64,000 nucleotides of DNA, taken from Bdellovibrionota bacterium (GTDB lineage Bacteria; Bdellovibrionota; Bdellovibrionia; Bdellovibrionales; Bdellovibrionaceae). The notes beneath the pieces are model-generated. The model was not told the DNA's origin and searched no databases. It was given only the letters and a program-made list of their open reading frames with translations. Positions 26,987 through 38,200 of this stretch are shown in pieces. The stretch is taken from contig CAUJGP010000024.1 of assembly GCA_963170155.1 (NCBI GenBank), forward strand, positions 124,001 through 188,000, written 5' to 3'. Both the position numbers and the translations under genes were made by a program. Each line of letters begins with the position of its first letter. Positions within the stretch are counted from its first letter, which is position 1.

Positions 26987-28027
26987 TTAGGTTTTTGGAG
27001 TTTTTGATAATTTTAAAATCTCATTGGCCAATTTTTCGATATCTTCTCTCGTGGTATCCCAACTGGTCATCCATCGACAAATATATTCATGCTCATCCCA
27101 AAGATAAAAGAAAAATTGTTCCCGTAAAGGTTTGAACCAACTTTTGGGTATTGAAGGGAAAATGGCATTCGATTCTACAGGGTACTTTATTTGGATTTCA
27201 GGATAGTGATGAATTTTACTATAGAGATCTTGAGCCATTGAGAGTGAATGTGTGGCGATGTTTTTCCATAATTCATTTTTAAAATAAGTGAGAAATTGAA
27301 TTGCGAGGTACCGTGACTTGGATGGAAGTTGAAGGCTTTGTTTACGAAGGTATTGAAAATTTCTTGCTAAAGTGGGGTTGCAAATAATCACCAATTCTCC
27401 CAACATAAGACCATTCTTAGTGCCACCGAAAGAAATGATATCCACTCCCATTTCAGAGGTGAATTCTCGAAAAGATTTATTGAGTCCGACGGCGGCATTC
27501 GCCAGACGAGCCCCATCAATGTGAATTTTCAAATTTTTTTTCTTAGACCAAGTAATGATGGCTCTGAGTTCTTCTGTGGTATAAAGGGTGCCGAGTTCAG
27601 TGGGTTGAGTGAGAGAAATGCCCTGGGTTTGGGAGTAATGCTGGTCCCCTCTGCGCATCCAATACTTTTCTAAGGCTTCAAGAGTGATTTTGCCATTGAG
27701 AGAGGGAATAGGAATAAGCTTCACGCCAGCAATGACTTCAGGAGCCCCACATTCATCCATGAGGACATGGCTAATATCGGAACAAAAAACAGACTGATAA
27801 TTAGTGACCATGGCTCTCAGAGCGAGAACATTGGCTGCAGTTCCATTAAAAACCAAAAAACTTTCTGTCTGAGATCCAAACTCTTTCTTCAGTTGCTTTT
27901 CTAATTCCAATGACCAAATGTCAGTGCCATAGCTGGGAGTTTGTCCATGATTGACTTCTGTTAATGCGGCCATGATTTGAGGATGTACTGTGGCGTGATT
28001 ATCGCTGCCAAGGCTTCTCAAGGACAT
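26987..28027 (-). CDS. Low-specificity threonine aldolase family enzyme
   Basis: PLP-dependent fold-type I enzyme of 346 residues. N-terminal SLRSLGSDNHATVHPQIM resembles the SDN-x-T motif, HIDGARLANAAVGLN is the Asp/Arg cofactor region, and SFGGTKNGLM carries the Schiff-base Lys near residue 200. These mark the beta-eliminating lyase group of threonine aldolases (glycine plus acetaldehyde from threonine). It is downstream of and co-directional with a LysR-type gene (24 bases apart), which may control it. Related activities such as phenylserine aldolase cannot be excluded. Confidence 0.88.
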   Translation of the reverse strand: MSLRSLGSDNHATVHPQIMAALTEVNHGQTPSYGTDIWSLELEKQLKKEFGSQTESFLVFNGTAANVLALRAMVTNYQSVFCSDISHVLMDECGAPEVIAGVKLIPIPSLNGKITLEALEKYWMRRGDQHYSQTQGISLTQPTELGTLYTTEELRAIITWSKKKNLKIHIDGARLANAAVGLNKSFREFTSEMGVDIISFGGTKNGLMLGELVIICNPTLARNFQYLRKQSLQLPSKSRYLAIQFLTYFKNELWKNIATHSLSMAQDLYSKIHHYPEIQIKYPVESNAIFPSIPKSWFKPLREQFFFYLWDEHEYICRWMTSWDTTREDIEKLANEILKLSKTPKT

Positions 28028-28051
28028 ATTTTTTTCTCCTAATGACGTAAA

Positions 28052-28864
28052 TTAGGCTTTGAGTTCATCAATAAGATCAGCGCGTAGCATCTCTTCTGTG
28101 CGCGGAATATTGATGACTTCATTCCAAATTTGAGGGCTTAATAAATCAGAACCTACGAGATAGAGAGGAAGCTTTCCTTGGCTAGGTTTTAAATCTATTT
28201 TGGAAGGGAGATAGCCCATTCCTTTAAATTTTTTAAGCCATTTTTTTCGTAAAAAGAGGGAATTACTTAAAAAAAACTTCTTATTCAATTTTTTGCCTTT
28301 GAGCTTGTATTGAGAAAACTCATAGGGGCTACTCACCATATAAGAACCATCTGTGTTGACCGGATTAACAGACTGATAGCCGACTTCAAGGATGTTTTTG
28401 TATTTTTGTCGTCCAGGGACTTTAAAAGAAAAAATCAGGTCAAGTTCCCCAGCTTCAAAATGTGACTCCAGCTCACCTATTTCGAAGATATCAAGATGGA
28501 TTTCTTTGATATCAAATTCGTTAAATAAGGCATGGACATAGTTCATAGCCAGTATCGAAAGTCCTTCTAAAGCACCGACTCGAAGAGTAGAGAAAAGCTG
28601 TTGTCCTAGAATTTTCCTGAGAGAGGCTTGAAGGGTCATTTCATTTTGAAGATAGGTTTCGGATAGTTTAACTGCCATAGGTGTCCAACTTGATTTTCTT
28701 CGAACGCCACGATCAAGTAGAATAACTTGGAAGTCTTCTTCTAATTTGTTAATCACCCGTGAAAGTTGTGGTTGGCTCAATCCGATATGATCAGCAGCGG
28801 CAGAGAGATTTTTATGCTGAATGGCTTTGGTCAAAATAGAGAGTCGATAATGGATATCCTGCAT
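28052..28864 (-). CDS. LysR-type transcriptional regulator
   Basis: 270 residues from ATG 28864. The N-terminal winged helix-turn-helix is clear: NLSAAADHIGLSQPQLSRV, then INKLEEDFQVILLDRG. The effector domain (residues 85-270) is more divergent from the usual periplasmic-binding fold, and no ligand can be named. A TTG at 28900 opens a longer frame, but that TTG is part of a TTGACA hexamer and looks more like a -35 box than a start. The gene lies upstream of the threonine aldolase gene in the same direction, suggesting an operon rather than the usual divergent LysR layout. Confidence 0.85.
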   Translation of the reverse strand: MQDIHYRLSILTKAIQHKNLSAAADHIGLSQPQLSRVINKLEEDFQVILLDRGVRRKSSWTPMAVKLSETYLQNEMTLQASLRKILGQQLFSTLRVGALEGLSILAMNYVHALFNEFDIKEIHLDIFEIGELESHFEAGELDLIFSFKVPGRQKYKNILEVGYQSVNPVNTDGSYMVSSPYEFSQYKLKGKKLNKKFFLSNSLFLRKKWLKKFKGMGYLPSKIDLKPSQGKLPLYLVGSDLLSPQIWNEVINIPRTEEMLRADLIDELKA

Positions 28865-29057
28865 GTTTATAAATAAGAGTGATTCTGGGTATTCTGTCAA
28901 GTAATTGATTTACATGTGTGTTTAGGGAGGTTAAAAGTAGTAATAAGTTTACTTCACAAGAAAAATTCAATGAGACAAGAGCGGATTACTTAAAAATTTA
29001 TGAGTCTCTTTTTCAATAGTGCTTATTGGGTTGGGTGACTTGAAGAAAGGATGTTGT

Positions 29058-29435
29058 GTGTTTAACTTAGGTCTCTCTGAAATTATCCTGATTTCTGTTA
29101 TTGCTTTAATTTTTATTGGGCCGAAACAACTCCCGGAGATTGCTCGAGCTCTCGGTAAAGCCATCAATGAATTAAAAAGGGCGAGTGAAGACTTAACAAG
29201 TTCTATCACGAATCCCAAAAATTTTAATAAATCCATTGATGAAAAGAGAGAAAAAGCAGAGGAAAAACCCCTTGATTCTCGGGATCATCAAGATCCCTCC
29301 TTGAATCATCAGCATGGATATAGCGTGGAAGTGGCCTATGAAACAGAGGAGACAAAGCAAGCTCATGGCGATCAAGACAAAGGATCTTTGGATGAAGAGA
29401 AAGCTTCAAACGACAACAAGAAGGCGGATTCATAA
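29058..29435 (+). CDS. Tat translocase TatA/TatB-family subunit
   Basis: Single-span membrane subunit of twin-arginine export. From GTG 29058 (GAAAGG 7 bases upstream) the product is 125 residues: a short periplasmic start, one hydrophobic helix (LSEIILISVIALIFIGP), the hinge GPKQLPEIARALGKA, an amphipathic helix, and a long charged tail rich in Asp, Glu, Lys and His. The GP hinge and long acidic tail resemble TatB; the ARALGKAINELKRA stretch resembles TatA. I leave the choice open. tatC starts immediately after its stop, so the two form an operon. No other tatA/B is in the window. Confidence 0.88.
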   Translation: MFNLGLSEIILISVIALIFIGPKQLPEIARALGKAINELKRASEDLTSSITNPKNFNKSIDEKREKAEEKPLDSRDHQDPSLNHQHGYSVEVAYETEETKQAHGDQDKGSLDEEKASNDNKKADS

Positions 29436-30209
29436 ATGAAATTTGGGGAGGAAATTGATCATAAAAATCAGAGTCTCGTTGAGCACCTTACAGAGTTGCG
29501 TATTCGGTTAATTCGAGCCGCATTGGGGATTCTAGTGTCAGCGGCACTTTGTTATTCTTTTAGTGAGCAAATTTTTGATTTAATCAGGGCTCCAATTGCA
29601 CCTTTTTTAAAAAATATGGGCCTCGTTTTCACAGCTCCTATGGATAAATTTATGGCGCATATAAAAATTGCGCTTTTTTCTGGAACATTGCTTTCATCGC
29701 CTTTTTGGTTTTATCAAATATGGAAATTTATTTCTCCTGGCTTATACATGAAAGAACGACGTTATGCTCTTTCATTTATTGTATCCGCGGTGTCCTTATT
29801 TGTTGCGGGTATTGTTCTATGCTATTTTGCAGTTTTGCCAGTCACTTTTGAGTTTCTCCTCAATTTTGGCGGTAAAGTGGATCAACCTATGATCACCATT
29901 TCAGAATACCTTTCATTTTTTATGATGCTCCACTTAGCTTTTGGATTAGCTTTCGAGTTACCGCTTATTTTAGTCGTTTTGGGTATGTTTGGTGTTGTTT
30001 CACAAAAATTTTTAAAAGATAAAAGAAGATACGCTATTGTGATCATGGCTATTTTTGCTGCTGTAGTGACGCCGTCTCCTGATGCTGTTACGATGTTATT
30101 GCTTTTAGTACCCTTAGCATTTTTATATGAGCTTTCGGTGATTCTTGTCGGTTTTTTTGAGAGAAAGCGAAATTCAACGTTAGAAAGCGACTACAATAAA
30201 AATGCATGA
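29436..30209 (+). CDS. tatC: Sec-independent translocase TatC
   Basis: Polytopic receptor that recognises twin-arginine signal peptides. It is 257 residues with six membrane helices. The conserved cytoplasmic N-terminus LVEHLTELRIRLIRA and the loop PFWFYQIWKFISPGLYMKER, with the invariant FxxPGL-like and Glu residues, are present. The ATG directly follows the tatA/B stop. A strong bidirectional terminator lies 100 bases downstream. Confidence 0.95.
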   Translation: MKFGEEIDHKNQSLVEHLTELRIRLIRAALGILVSAALCYSFSEQIFDLIRAPIAPFLKNMGLVFTAPMDKFMAHIKIALFSGTLLSSPFWFYQIWKFISPGLYMKERRYALSFIVSAVSLFVAGIVLCYFAVLPVTFEFLLNFGGKVDQPMITISEYLSFFMMLHLAFGLAFELPLILVVLGMFGVVSQKFLKDKRRYAIVIMAIFAAVVTPSPDAVTMLLLLVPLAFLYELSVILVGFFERKRNSTLESDYNKNA

Positions 30210-30310
30210 TCTACGATGGAGATAGGAGTTATTGTTCATCAGTTGAAGTTTGGACCCATTGGATTGAAAATACGGAATCATAAAAAAGAGAAGTATAGAA
30301 TAAAAATAAA

Positions 30311-30346
30311 AACGGCACAGATTTGATTCAATCTGTGCCGTTTTTT
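30311..30346. terminator. Bidirectional intrinsic terminator
   Basis: A perfect 13-bp stem, AACGGCACAGATT (30311-30323) and AATCTGTGCCGTT (30330-30342), with a 6-base loop. T6 (30341-30346) follows on the plus strand. On the minus strand the stem is followed by TTTTTATTTTTA-type sequence. It therefore serves both tatC (plus) and the LysM lipoprotein gene (minus). Confidence 0.93.
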
Positions 30347-30405
30347 ATGTTTCATTCTTTAGAAGTTGTTACACACAACTTCTTTATGCTTTTGATAAGG
30401 TTAAA

Positions 30406-31683
30406 TTAACCAACATGTGTTTTTTCATCAAAAGCTTCATCCATCGCTGAAGACTTTCTTTTTCTAATCACCATGACGACGACGAGAAGTAAGAGGATAC
30501 CAATTCCACTAGCGAGGAGTGGTACCATATCACTGGAAACTCCTAATCCCGAATCTCCATCTTCATGGTCCATTGCTTCCATATCATCCTGAACAACAGG
30601 TGGTTCTGTAGGAGGAGGTAATGGTGGTGGTGGTGGCGGTGGAGGAGGTGGTAATTCATTACTTTGCATCATTGGTTCTGGCGGCGGCGGTTCACTCATT
30701 GCAGGCGGTGGAGGAGGAATGTCATTCATGGGTGGTGGCGGGGGAATTTCATTCATCATTGGTTCTGGCGGCGGCGGCGGCGGTGGAATTTCTGCTCTTG
30801 CCATTCTTGATTCCATAGGAGGAGCGACTTCTTGAGAATCTTTCCAATAACGTAACTCTGTTCCAGCGGAGAGAGTTCCTTTTGATTCTAGTGAATTGGT
30901 AGCCCATAACTCTTTCCAGTTATCTTCACTCCCTAAAAGATCCTTCGCTACAGATCGAAGTTTGTCTCCCTCTTGCGCCACGAAAGTTTGAGGGATGTCT
31001 CCTCGATCTTCAAAATACGTAAGAATTTTAGAGTTATCTTCAGGTCGGTTAGGAGAATTGTAATAAACTTTATCCCCTATTCTCAACTCTCTGTGAGATA
31101 GAGATGGATTCCATTTCTTCAATGTCTTCGCCATAGAAGAATCATTTAAAGCTTTTCCGGCTACTTTTGACCAAGTGTCTTTTTTACGAGCCAGATAGAC
31201 GGTATTCATGGTTTTGCCACTTCGATCAAAAGGAGCTGATTCTACTTTGCGATAGGGAGCTGGCGGCTTGGGCGCTGGCTTTTCTTCCGCAAATGAAGAC
31301 GTCATATCAGAAGATGATGATCCCATTGCTCCAAAAGCATCGGCTGAAGGAGGTGTGGAAGAGTCCATCATGGGAGCAGGTGGTGGCTCCATAGAGCTCG
31401 TTGTATCAGACATTTCAGTGGGTGGAGATTCAGACGCTAAAGATGTTTCTGAGGGTGAAATTTCTGTAATAGGTGATTCTTCAGGAGAGGTAGTGCTCGC
31501 AATCGCCGATCCCTCGCTGCCAAAATCTTCTTCGCCGATAGCTTCGACCTCAGCAGAACTTCCATCGTCCATAGATTCTTCAATGGCCGATTCTTCGTCT
31601 TCTGCGGTTCCTTTCGACGTACAGTTTGTTAAGTAGAGTGCGCTCAATGCACATAAGAGCACTACAAGAATTTTTTTTCCCAT
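30406..31683 (-). CDS. Lipoprotein with LysM-like regions, polyproline linker and C-terminal membrane helix
   Basis: 425 residues from ATG 31683 (GAGGA upstream; the frame is open to 31803). Order of parts: lipoprotein-like signal with Cys21 (LYLTNC; Asn before Cys is unusual); an acidic Ser/Glu/Pro/Thr-rich stretch; two LysM-like units (YLARKKDTWSKVAGKAL... LRIGDKVYY, and FVAQEGDKLRSVAKDLLG... LSAGTELRY) around residues 165-290; a polyproline linker with IPPPPP units separated by PMM and MN; a hydrophobic helix (LLASGIGILLLLVVVMVI) followed by RKRK; and a short cytoplasmic tail. This could link outer membrane, peptidoglycan and inner membrane, or be inner-membrane anchored at both ends. Function is unknown. 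Confidence 0.72.
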   Translation of the reverse strand: MGKKILVVLLCALSALYLTNCTSKGTAEDEESAIEESMDDGSSAEVEAIGEEDFGSEGSAIASTTSPEESPITEISPSETSLASESPPTEMSDTTSSMEPPPAPMMDSSTPPSADAFGAMGSSSSDMTSSFAEEKPAPKPPAPYRKVESAPFDRSGKTMNTVYLARKKDTWSKVAGKALNDSSMAKTLKKWNPSLSHRELRIGDKVYYNSPNRPEDNSKILTYFEDRGDIPQTFVAQEGDKLRSVAKDLLGSEDNWKELWATNSLESKGTLSAGTELRYWKDSQEVAPPMESRMARAEIPPPPPPPEPMMNEIPPPPPMNDIPPPPPAMSEPPPPEPMMQSNELPPPPPPPPPPLPPPTEPPVVQDDMEAMDHEDGDSGLGVSSDMVPLLASGIGILLLLVVVMVIRKRKSSAMDEAFDEKTHVG

Positions 31684-32087
31684 AATTGTATCCTCTAATT
31701 TGTAGTTAGAAACTATTTTTGGTCTCATAGTTAATAAATTACTTGATTTTTGTTGTGATTCGCAACTGGCCTTCGTAAAAAGATGTAAAAGCCGGACTTT
31801 CACTAGCCTAAAGAACTTAAGTTTTTTCTATTTAGTTCATAAATTACGGACTTAAATATTGTGCGTGAAAGGCTCTTCTGGCCTCATAACTAGTCGGTAT
31901 TGCGAAATTAAAAACAGATTTTTTGTATTTCAAAACTCATTTGGATGCATGAGGAATGGATTTTCGTTTGATTTGAACTGTGAATGTTTTGTTTTTATTT
32001 GAGATGACGTTATTGAAAAAATTTTTATGGAACAAATGTACGAAACTGGCACTTAGAGATTTTAATTAATAAAGATAGCGAGGTTGT
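31684..32087. other. Intergenic region of 404 bases
   Basis: AT-rich region between the DUF192 stop and the LysM lipoprotein start (both minus strand). I see no gene, hairpin or promoter pair that I can defend. The first 120 bases next to the lipoprotein form an open frame extending it, but this stretch has no signal-like or conserved content. Confidence 0.45.
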
Positions 32088-32543
32088 TTAAAAAATCTTT
32101 AATTGAGATCCTGGTTTAATATTATTCTTTTTAAACCATCCTTTATTCATTTCAAGGGCATATAAAGCAGGTTTAGTGCTTTGATAATTTTCAAAGTGAG
32201 TTTGCAATTCAGAATGAGCTGCTTTCATTTCCAGGATTTCAGTCAATATTTTTTTGGAATCAAAATAAGCTATTGAGAGGTCAATGAAAGTATTTTTCAT
32301 CCAAAAAGAAAGACGTTCTTCTTTAGTAAAAATAAAAAGCATTCCTTCATTTTCATTAAGGGTTTTTTTGAACATCAAGCCATAGGCGGTTTTCTCGGGA
32401 GTATCCGCGATTTCAACTGTTATGGTTTTGTGTCCCACTTGGATTTTTTTCTTTGCAAAATCAGGTCTTGCCAAAGTTATTATTGGCAAGAAAAAGATTT
32501 GAAAACACAAAAGATATTTTGAAATAGCAGATAAAGAAAACAT
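32088..32543 (-). CDS. Exported DUF192 protein
   Basis: 151 residues with a signal peptide (residues 1-25, ending around TLARP) and a DUF192 domain. The hallmark run is GLMFKKTLNENEGMLFIF followed by FWMKNTFIDLSIAYFD, and a late ALEMNKGWFKKNNIKPG. DUF192 proteins are small beta-barrel periplasmic or secreted proteins without a firmly established role. It lies 80 bases after gatB on the same strand and could belong to the end of that operon. Confidence 0.9.
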   Translation of the reverse strand: MFSLSAISKYLLCFQIFFLPIITLARPDFAKKKIQVGHKTITVEIADTPEKTAYGLMFKKTLNENEGMLFIFTKEERLSFWMKNTFIDLSIAYFDSKKILTEILEMKAAHSELQTHFENYQSTKPALYALEMNKGWFKKNNIKPGSQLKIF

Positions 32544-32623
32544 AGGGCCTCAAAACAAGTGAAGTGAATGTTTTAATAAGTGGAAATGAATTTTTAATAT
32601 TCTCATGGCACAATTCCTTTTCA

Positions 32624-34057
32624 TCATCCTTTAAGTTTTTCCAAAAGCACTTGATTCAGGATCTCAGGGTTAGCTTGACCTTGAGAGGCTTTCATCGCCT
32701 GTCCAACAAAAAAACCAAGTAATTTTGTTTTTCCTGCTCGATACTCGCTGACAGGACCAGGATTTTTAGCAATCAATTCATCGATGATGAGTCCAATGGC
32801 TTTTGGATCCGTGATTTGAGTGAGACCTTTAGCTTTGATAATTTGCTCTGGGTGATCGGATGTCTTCCACATTTCTGCAAAAATAGTTTTAGCTATTTTT
32901 CCGGAGATAGTGCCCTTGTCGATCAAGCCCACCAGTGTTCCTAAGTTGACAGCAGAAATAGGTGATTGCTGGATCGTGAGCTTGGCTTCGTTAAGTTCTC
33001 GTAAGAGCTCCGTCATCATCCAATTAGAAACTCCCTTGGGGTTATTGCAGATTTTCACGGCTTCTTCGAAAAATTCAGAGAGTTCTCTTTCAGCGGTTAA
33101 GATTTCTGAATCATAGAAGGGTAAACTATATTGTTTTTGAAATCGTGAACATTTTTGTTGGGGAAGCTCTGGGAGTTCTAATTTTATTTTACTTAATTGA
33201 GCTTCCGTAAGGATGACTGGAAGTAAATCAGGCTCTGGGAAATAGCGATAGTCTTGTGCATCTTCTTTTGTTCTCATTGTGAATGTTTTATTTTTATCTG
33301 GGTCATACAGTCGCGTTTCTTGCACGATGCTCTCGCCTCTTTCGATGGCGTCTATTTGACGTTCAATTTCAAATTCAATGGCTTTTTCCACAAAGCGGAA
33401 CGAGTTGATATTTTTAATTTCTACCCGTGTTCCAAACTTTTCTGTTCCTACTTTGCGAACGCTGACATTGCAATCGCAACGAAGGGAGCCTTCCTCAAGA
33501 TTGCCGTCGCAAACATCCAAATAACGAAGAATTTGACGGACCGTACGAGCGTAGACACTGGCCTCTTTTCCACTTCTTAAGTCAGGACCGGAAACAATTT
33601 CCAACAAAGGGATTCCGCTGCGATTAAGATTAATCAAAGTGTAGTCACCTTGGTGAGTGGACTTGCCGGCATCTTCTTCTAAATGGGCGCGTATGATTTG
33701 AATTTTTTTGGGTTCATCATCTACTGTGAATTCAATAAAACCCTCTTCACAAATGGGAAGATCATATTGAGAAATTTGGTAACCCTTTGGAAGGTCAGGG
33801 TAAAAATAATTTTTTCTTGAGAAAACAGATTTTTTTCGAATTTGACAATTGAGTGCCAAGCCAGCACGAATTGCAAAATCGATGGCCTGTTTGTTGATTA
33901 CAGGGAGTGCTCCAGGCATACCCACACTCACGGGAGATGTGTTCTCGTTGTCGCTTGCTTCGAAACGAGTGGAATCAGAACTAAACATTTTTGTGTTAGT
34001 TTTGAGTTGAGCGTGTATTTCAAGTCCGATGACAGGTTCATAATTACGCATTGACAT
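32624..34057 (-). CDS. gatB: Asp/Glu-tRNA amidotransferase subunit B
   Basis: tRNA-binding kinase subunit of the GatCAB complex that turns Glu-tRNA(Gln) and/or Asp-tRNA(Asn) into the amides. It is 477 residues. Signatures are YEPVIGLEIHAQLKTNTKMF at the start, KNYFYPDLPKGYQISQYDLP, and a C-terminal YqeY-like tail (PGPVSEYRAGKTKLLGFFVG). Start ATG 34057 has AAAGGA upstream and overlaps the gatA end by 14 bases; a second ATG two codons later is possible. The complete gatC-gatA-gatB set suggests that this organism makes at least one of Gln-tRNA or Asn-tRNA indirectly. Confidence 0.96.
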   Translation of the reverse strand: MSMRNYEPVIGLEIHAQLKTNTKMFSSDSTRFEASDNENTSPVSVGMPGALPVINKQAIDFAIRAGLALNCQIRKKSVFSRKNYFYPDLPKGYQISQYDLPICEEGFIEFTVDDEPKKIQIIRAHLEEDAGKSTHQGDYTLINLNRSGIPLLEIVSGPDLRSGKEASVYARTVRQILRYLDVCDGNLEEGSLRCDCNVSVRKVGTEKFGTRVEIKNINSFRFVEKAIEFEIERQIDAIERGESIVQETRLYDPDKNKTFTMRTKEDAQDYRYFPEPDLLPVILTEAQLSKIKLELPELPQQKCSRFQKQYSLPFYDSEILTAERELSEFFEEAVKICNNPKGVSNWMMTELLRELNEAKLTIQQSPISAVNLGTLVGLIDKGTISGKIAKTIFAEMWKTSDHPEQIIKAKGLTQITDPKAIGLIIDELIAKNPGPVSEYRAGKTKLLGFFVGQAMKASQGQANPEILNQVLLEKLKG

Positions 34058-35519
34058 TGGGAATCCTTTCCGAGAGATGAGCGGCTGCTTCTAAGGCATA
34101 GGCTACGGTAAACATTTTTTCTTCATTAAAATGATCCGCGGTGAGTTGAACACCGATAGGCAATCCTTGAGTTGAGAATCCAAAGGGAAGGCTCATCCCT
34201 GGAAGTCCGGCGAGGTTTGTAGAGGTGGTGAAAATATCATTTAAGTACATAGTTAGAGGATCCGCAATTCTTTCACCGATTTTAAAAGCCGGAGTGGTAG
34301 ACACAGGACTTAAAATAACGTCACATTTTTGAAAGGCATTTCTAAATTGCTCAGTGAGGAGTCTGCGAACTTGCCCTGCTTTATTGTAATAGGCATCGTA
34401 ATAGCCAGAGGAAAGGGCGTATGTTCCAATCATGATTCTCCTTTGAACTTCAGAGCCAAAACCTTCACCTCTGTTGCGACAATAAAATTTTTCCAGCTCT
34501 ATCGCTGCAAGTGAATGAAAATCAGAACGATGACCAAACCGAACACCATCATAGCGCGCTAAATTGCTAGAGGCTTCACTGGCTGCAACCAAATAATAAA
34601 TAGGGACAGCATATTGTGTCAGTGGAAGATTGATTTCAATAATTTCTGCACCCAGCATTTTTGCTGTTTCTACAGCAGAATGGACGGTTTTTCTGACGTC
34701 TGCATTTAAAGAATCTGTTTCGTATTCTTTAATCAAACCGATTTTAAAACCTTTCATGCTTTTTTCTTGAGGGACAATGAGGTTGGGAACCTTTTTTTGG
34801 CTTGTGGTAGAATCGTGTTGATCATGGCCAGAAATAATTTCAAGAATTTCAGCAGCGTCGCTGACAGTTGTAGTCATTGGTCCGGCTTGATCAAGACTAG
34901 AAGCATAGGCAACAATACCATATCGACTGACGCGTCCATAAGTGGGTTTTACACCGACGATTCCACAAAAACTTGCTGGTTGACGGATCGAGCCTCCGGT
35001 GTCTGTACCGATGCTGGCGACGGCAAGGCGTGCGGCTTGTGCTGCTGCGGACCCTCCACTAGAGCCCCCAGGAACATAATCTAAATTCCATGGATTTTTG
35101 ACAGCGCCAAAATAAGAAGTTTCGTTGCTAGAGCCCATGGCAAACTCATCGAGATTTGTTTTGCCAATCACAATAGCACCTGCTTTTTTGAGCCGAGCCA
35201 CAACAGTTGAGTCGTAGGGAGGGACAAATTGAGAGAGCATTTTAGATCCAGCTGTTGTTTTGATCCCTTGAGTGCAAAGCATGTCTTTGATAGCAATTGG
35301 CATTCCCGTTAAGGGACCAGGATTTTCACCAGCTGCCAATCGTTGATCGAGGTGTTTTGCTTCATCGATGGCGCGTTCATTCAAAGTGATAAAAGCGTTT
35401 AATTTTTTGTTGAGAGATTGAGCACGATTGAAAAATGTTTCTACAACTTGAGTTGCTGAAAGTTCGCGGCTTTGAATTTTATTTCGAAGTTCTTTGATAC
35501 TTAAATCTGTTGTTTTCAT
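34044..35519 (-). CDS. gatA: Asp/Glu-tRNA amidotransferase subunit A
   Basis: Glutaminase subunit of GatCAB, an amidase-signature enzyme that frees ammonia from glutamine. It is 491 residues. The triad is readable: Lys78 in MPIAIKDML, cis-Ser153 in VPGGSSGGSAAA and Ser177 in GTDTGGSIRQP, at the positions known for this family. It lies 90 bases after gatC and overlaps gatB. Length and motifs are normal. Confidence 0.96.
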   Translation of the reverse strand: MKTTDLSIKELRNKIQSRELSATQVVETFFNRAQSLNKKLNAFITLNERAIDEAKHLDQRLAAGENPGPLTGMPIAIKDMLCTQGIKTTAGSKMLSQFVPPYDSTVVARLKKAGAIVIGKTNLDEFAMGSSNETSYFGAVKNPWNLDYVPGGSSGGSAAAQAARLAVASIGTDTGGSIRQPASFCGIVGVKPTYGRVSRYGIVAYASSLDQAGPMTTTVSDAAEILEIISGHDQHDSTTSQKKVPNLIVPQEKSMKGFKIGLIKEYETDSLNADVRKTVHSAVETAKMLGAEIIEINLPLTQYAVPIYYLVAASEASSNLARYDGVRFGHRSDFHSLAAIELEKFYCRNRGEGFGSEVQRRIMIGTYALSSGYYDAYYNKAGQVRRLLTEQFRNAFQKCDVILSPVSTTPAFKIGERIADPLTMYLNDIFTTSTNLAGLPGMSLPFGFSTQGLPIGVQLTADHFNEEKMFTVAYALEAAAHLSERIPNVNA

Positions 35520-35609
35520 TTTTATAGTTCCTTAAAAAGAAATTTTATTTTTGAGAGAGTTTTGACGGAATATTCAGAACAAAAATGGGTTTCAAAGCAG
35601 TTCCAAGCT

Positions 35610-35891
35610 CTAGATGACAGGTGGCACACGAAAAAGATTTCCGATTTTGTCGGGAGCGTTCGCGAGCATGTCTTCGGGGGTTAATTCTTGAACGACAGAA
35701 TCTTCGCGCCAATAGGTTTCGATTTCCGTAGGAGTTATGAGGGGCTCAACTCCTTTGGTGTCGACATGAGAAATTTGTTCAAAGTGTTTAAGTACACGCT
35801 GAAGTTGATCGGCTAATTCTTTGGCTCGATCTGGGGTGATTTCCAAGCGTGATAATTGGGCTATTTTTTCAATATCTGAAGTATTAATCAC
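35610..35891 (-). CDS. gatC: Asp/Glu-tRNA amidotransferase subunit C
   Basis: Small stabilising subunit that wraps around GatA and GatB. It is 93 residues. The N-terminus ISDTIEKIAQLSRLEI-like pattern (here NTSDIEKIAQLSRLEITPD) and the late TPEDMLANAPDKIGNLFRVP are characteristic. It is the first gene of the gatC-A-B operon and divergent from ligA, with 140 bases between the two starts. Confidence 0.95.
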   Translation of the reverse strand: MINTSDIEKIAQLSRLEITPDRAKELADQLQRVLKHFEQISHVDTKGVEPLITPTEIETYWREDSVVQELTPEDMLANAPDKIGNLFRVPPVI

Positions 35892-36028
35892 AGAAAGTCT
35901 CCTTTAAGACTAAGGGGAGCCTTAGTCACCTTATTAAGGGAATTTATAGCAAGCTAGTGTCATTATTGGAAGAGTTAAAACAGGGTTTCCATATTTTGAT
36001 TGGCATCATTGAAAATAGAAAGTTATAA

Positions 36029-38074
<2,046 letters not shown>

Positions 38075-38200
38075 AGTTCAGGCCTAGATATTTTATTTAC
38101 CTTTGATTCAACGATTCTGATGAGCTCAAGGGCCCGACGTATGTAGAGCGGTCAATCAAAATCTATTTACGTTCTTACGGAGGGCTCTTAAAGTAAGAGA

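Noticed and set aside
28865-28900. Longer LysR start at TTG 28900
   Set aside because: The TTG is part of TTGACA and the extra 12 residues match nothing; ATG 28864 gives a normal LysR N-terminus.
30605-30795. GGTGGTGG-rich tandem-looking DNA, possible satellite or CRISPR
   Set aside because: It encodes the polyproline linker of the LysM lipoprotein; repeat units are irregular and stay in frame, with no spacers.
31268-31636. 122-codon plus-strand frame opposite the LysM lipoprotein
   Set aside because: It is the complement of the low-complexity Ser/Glu/Pro-rich region, which gives long open antisense frames by composition.
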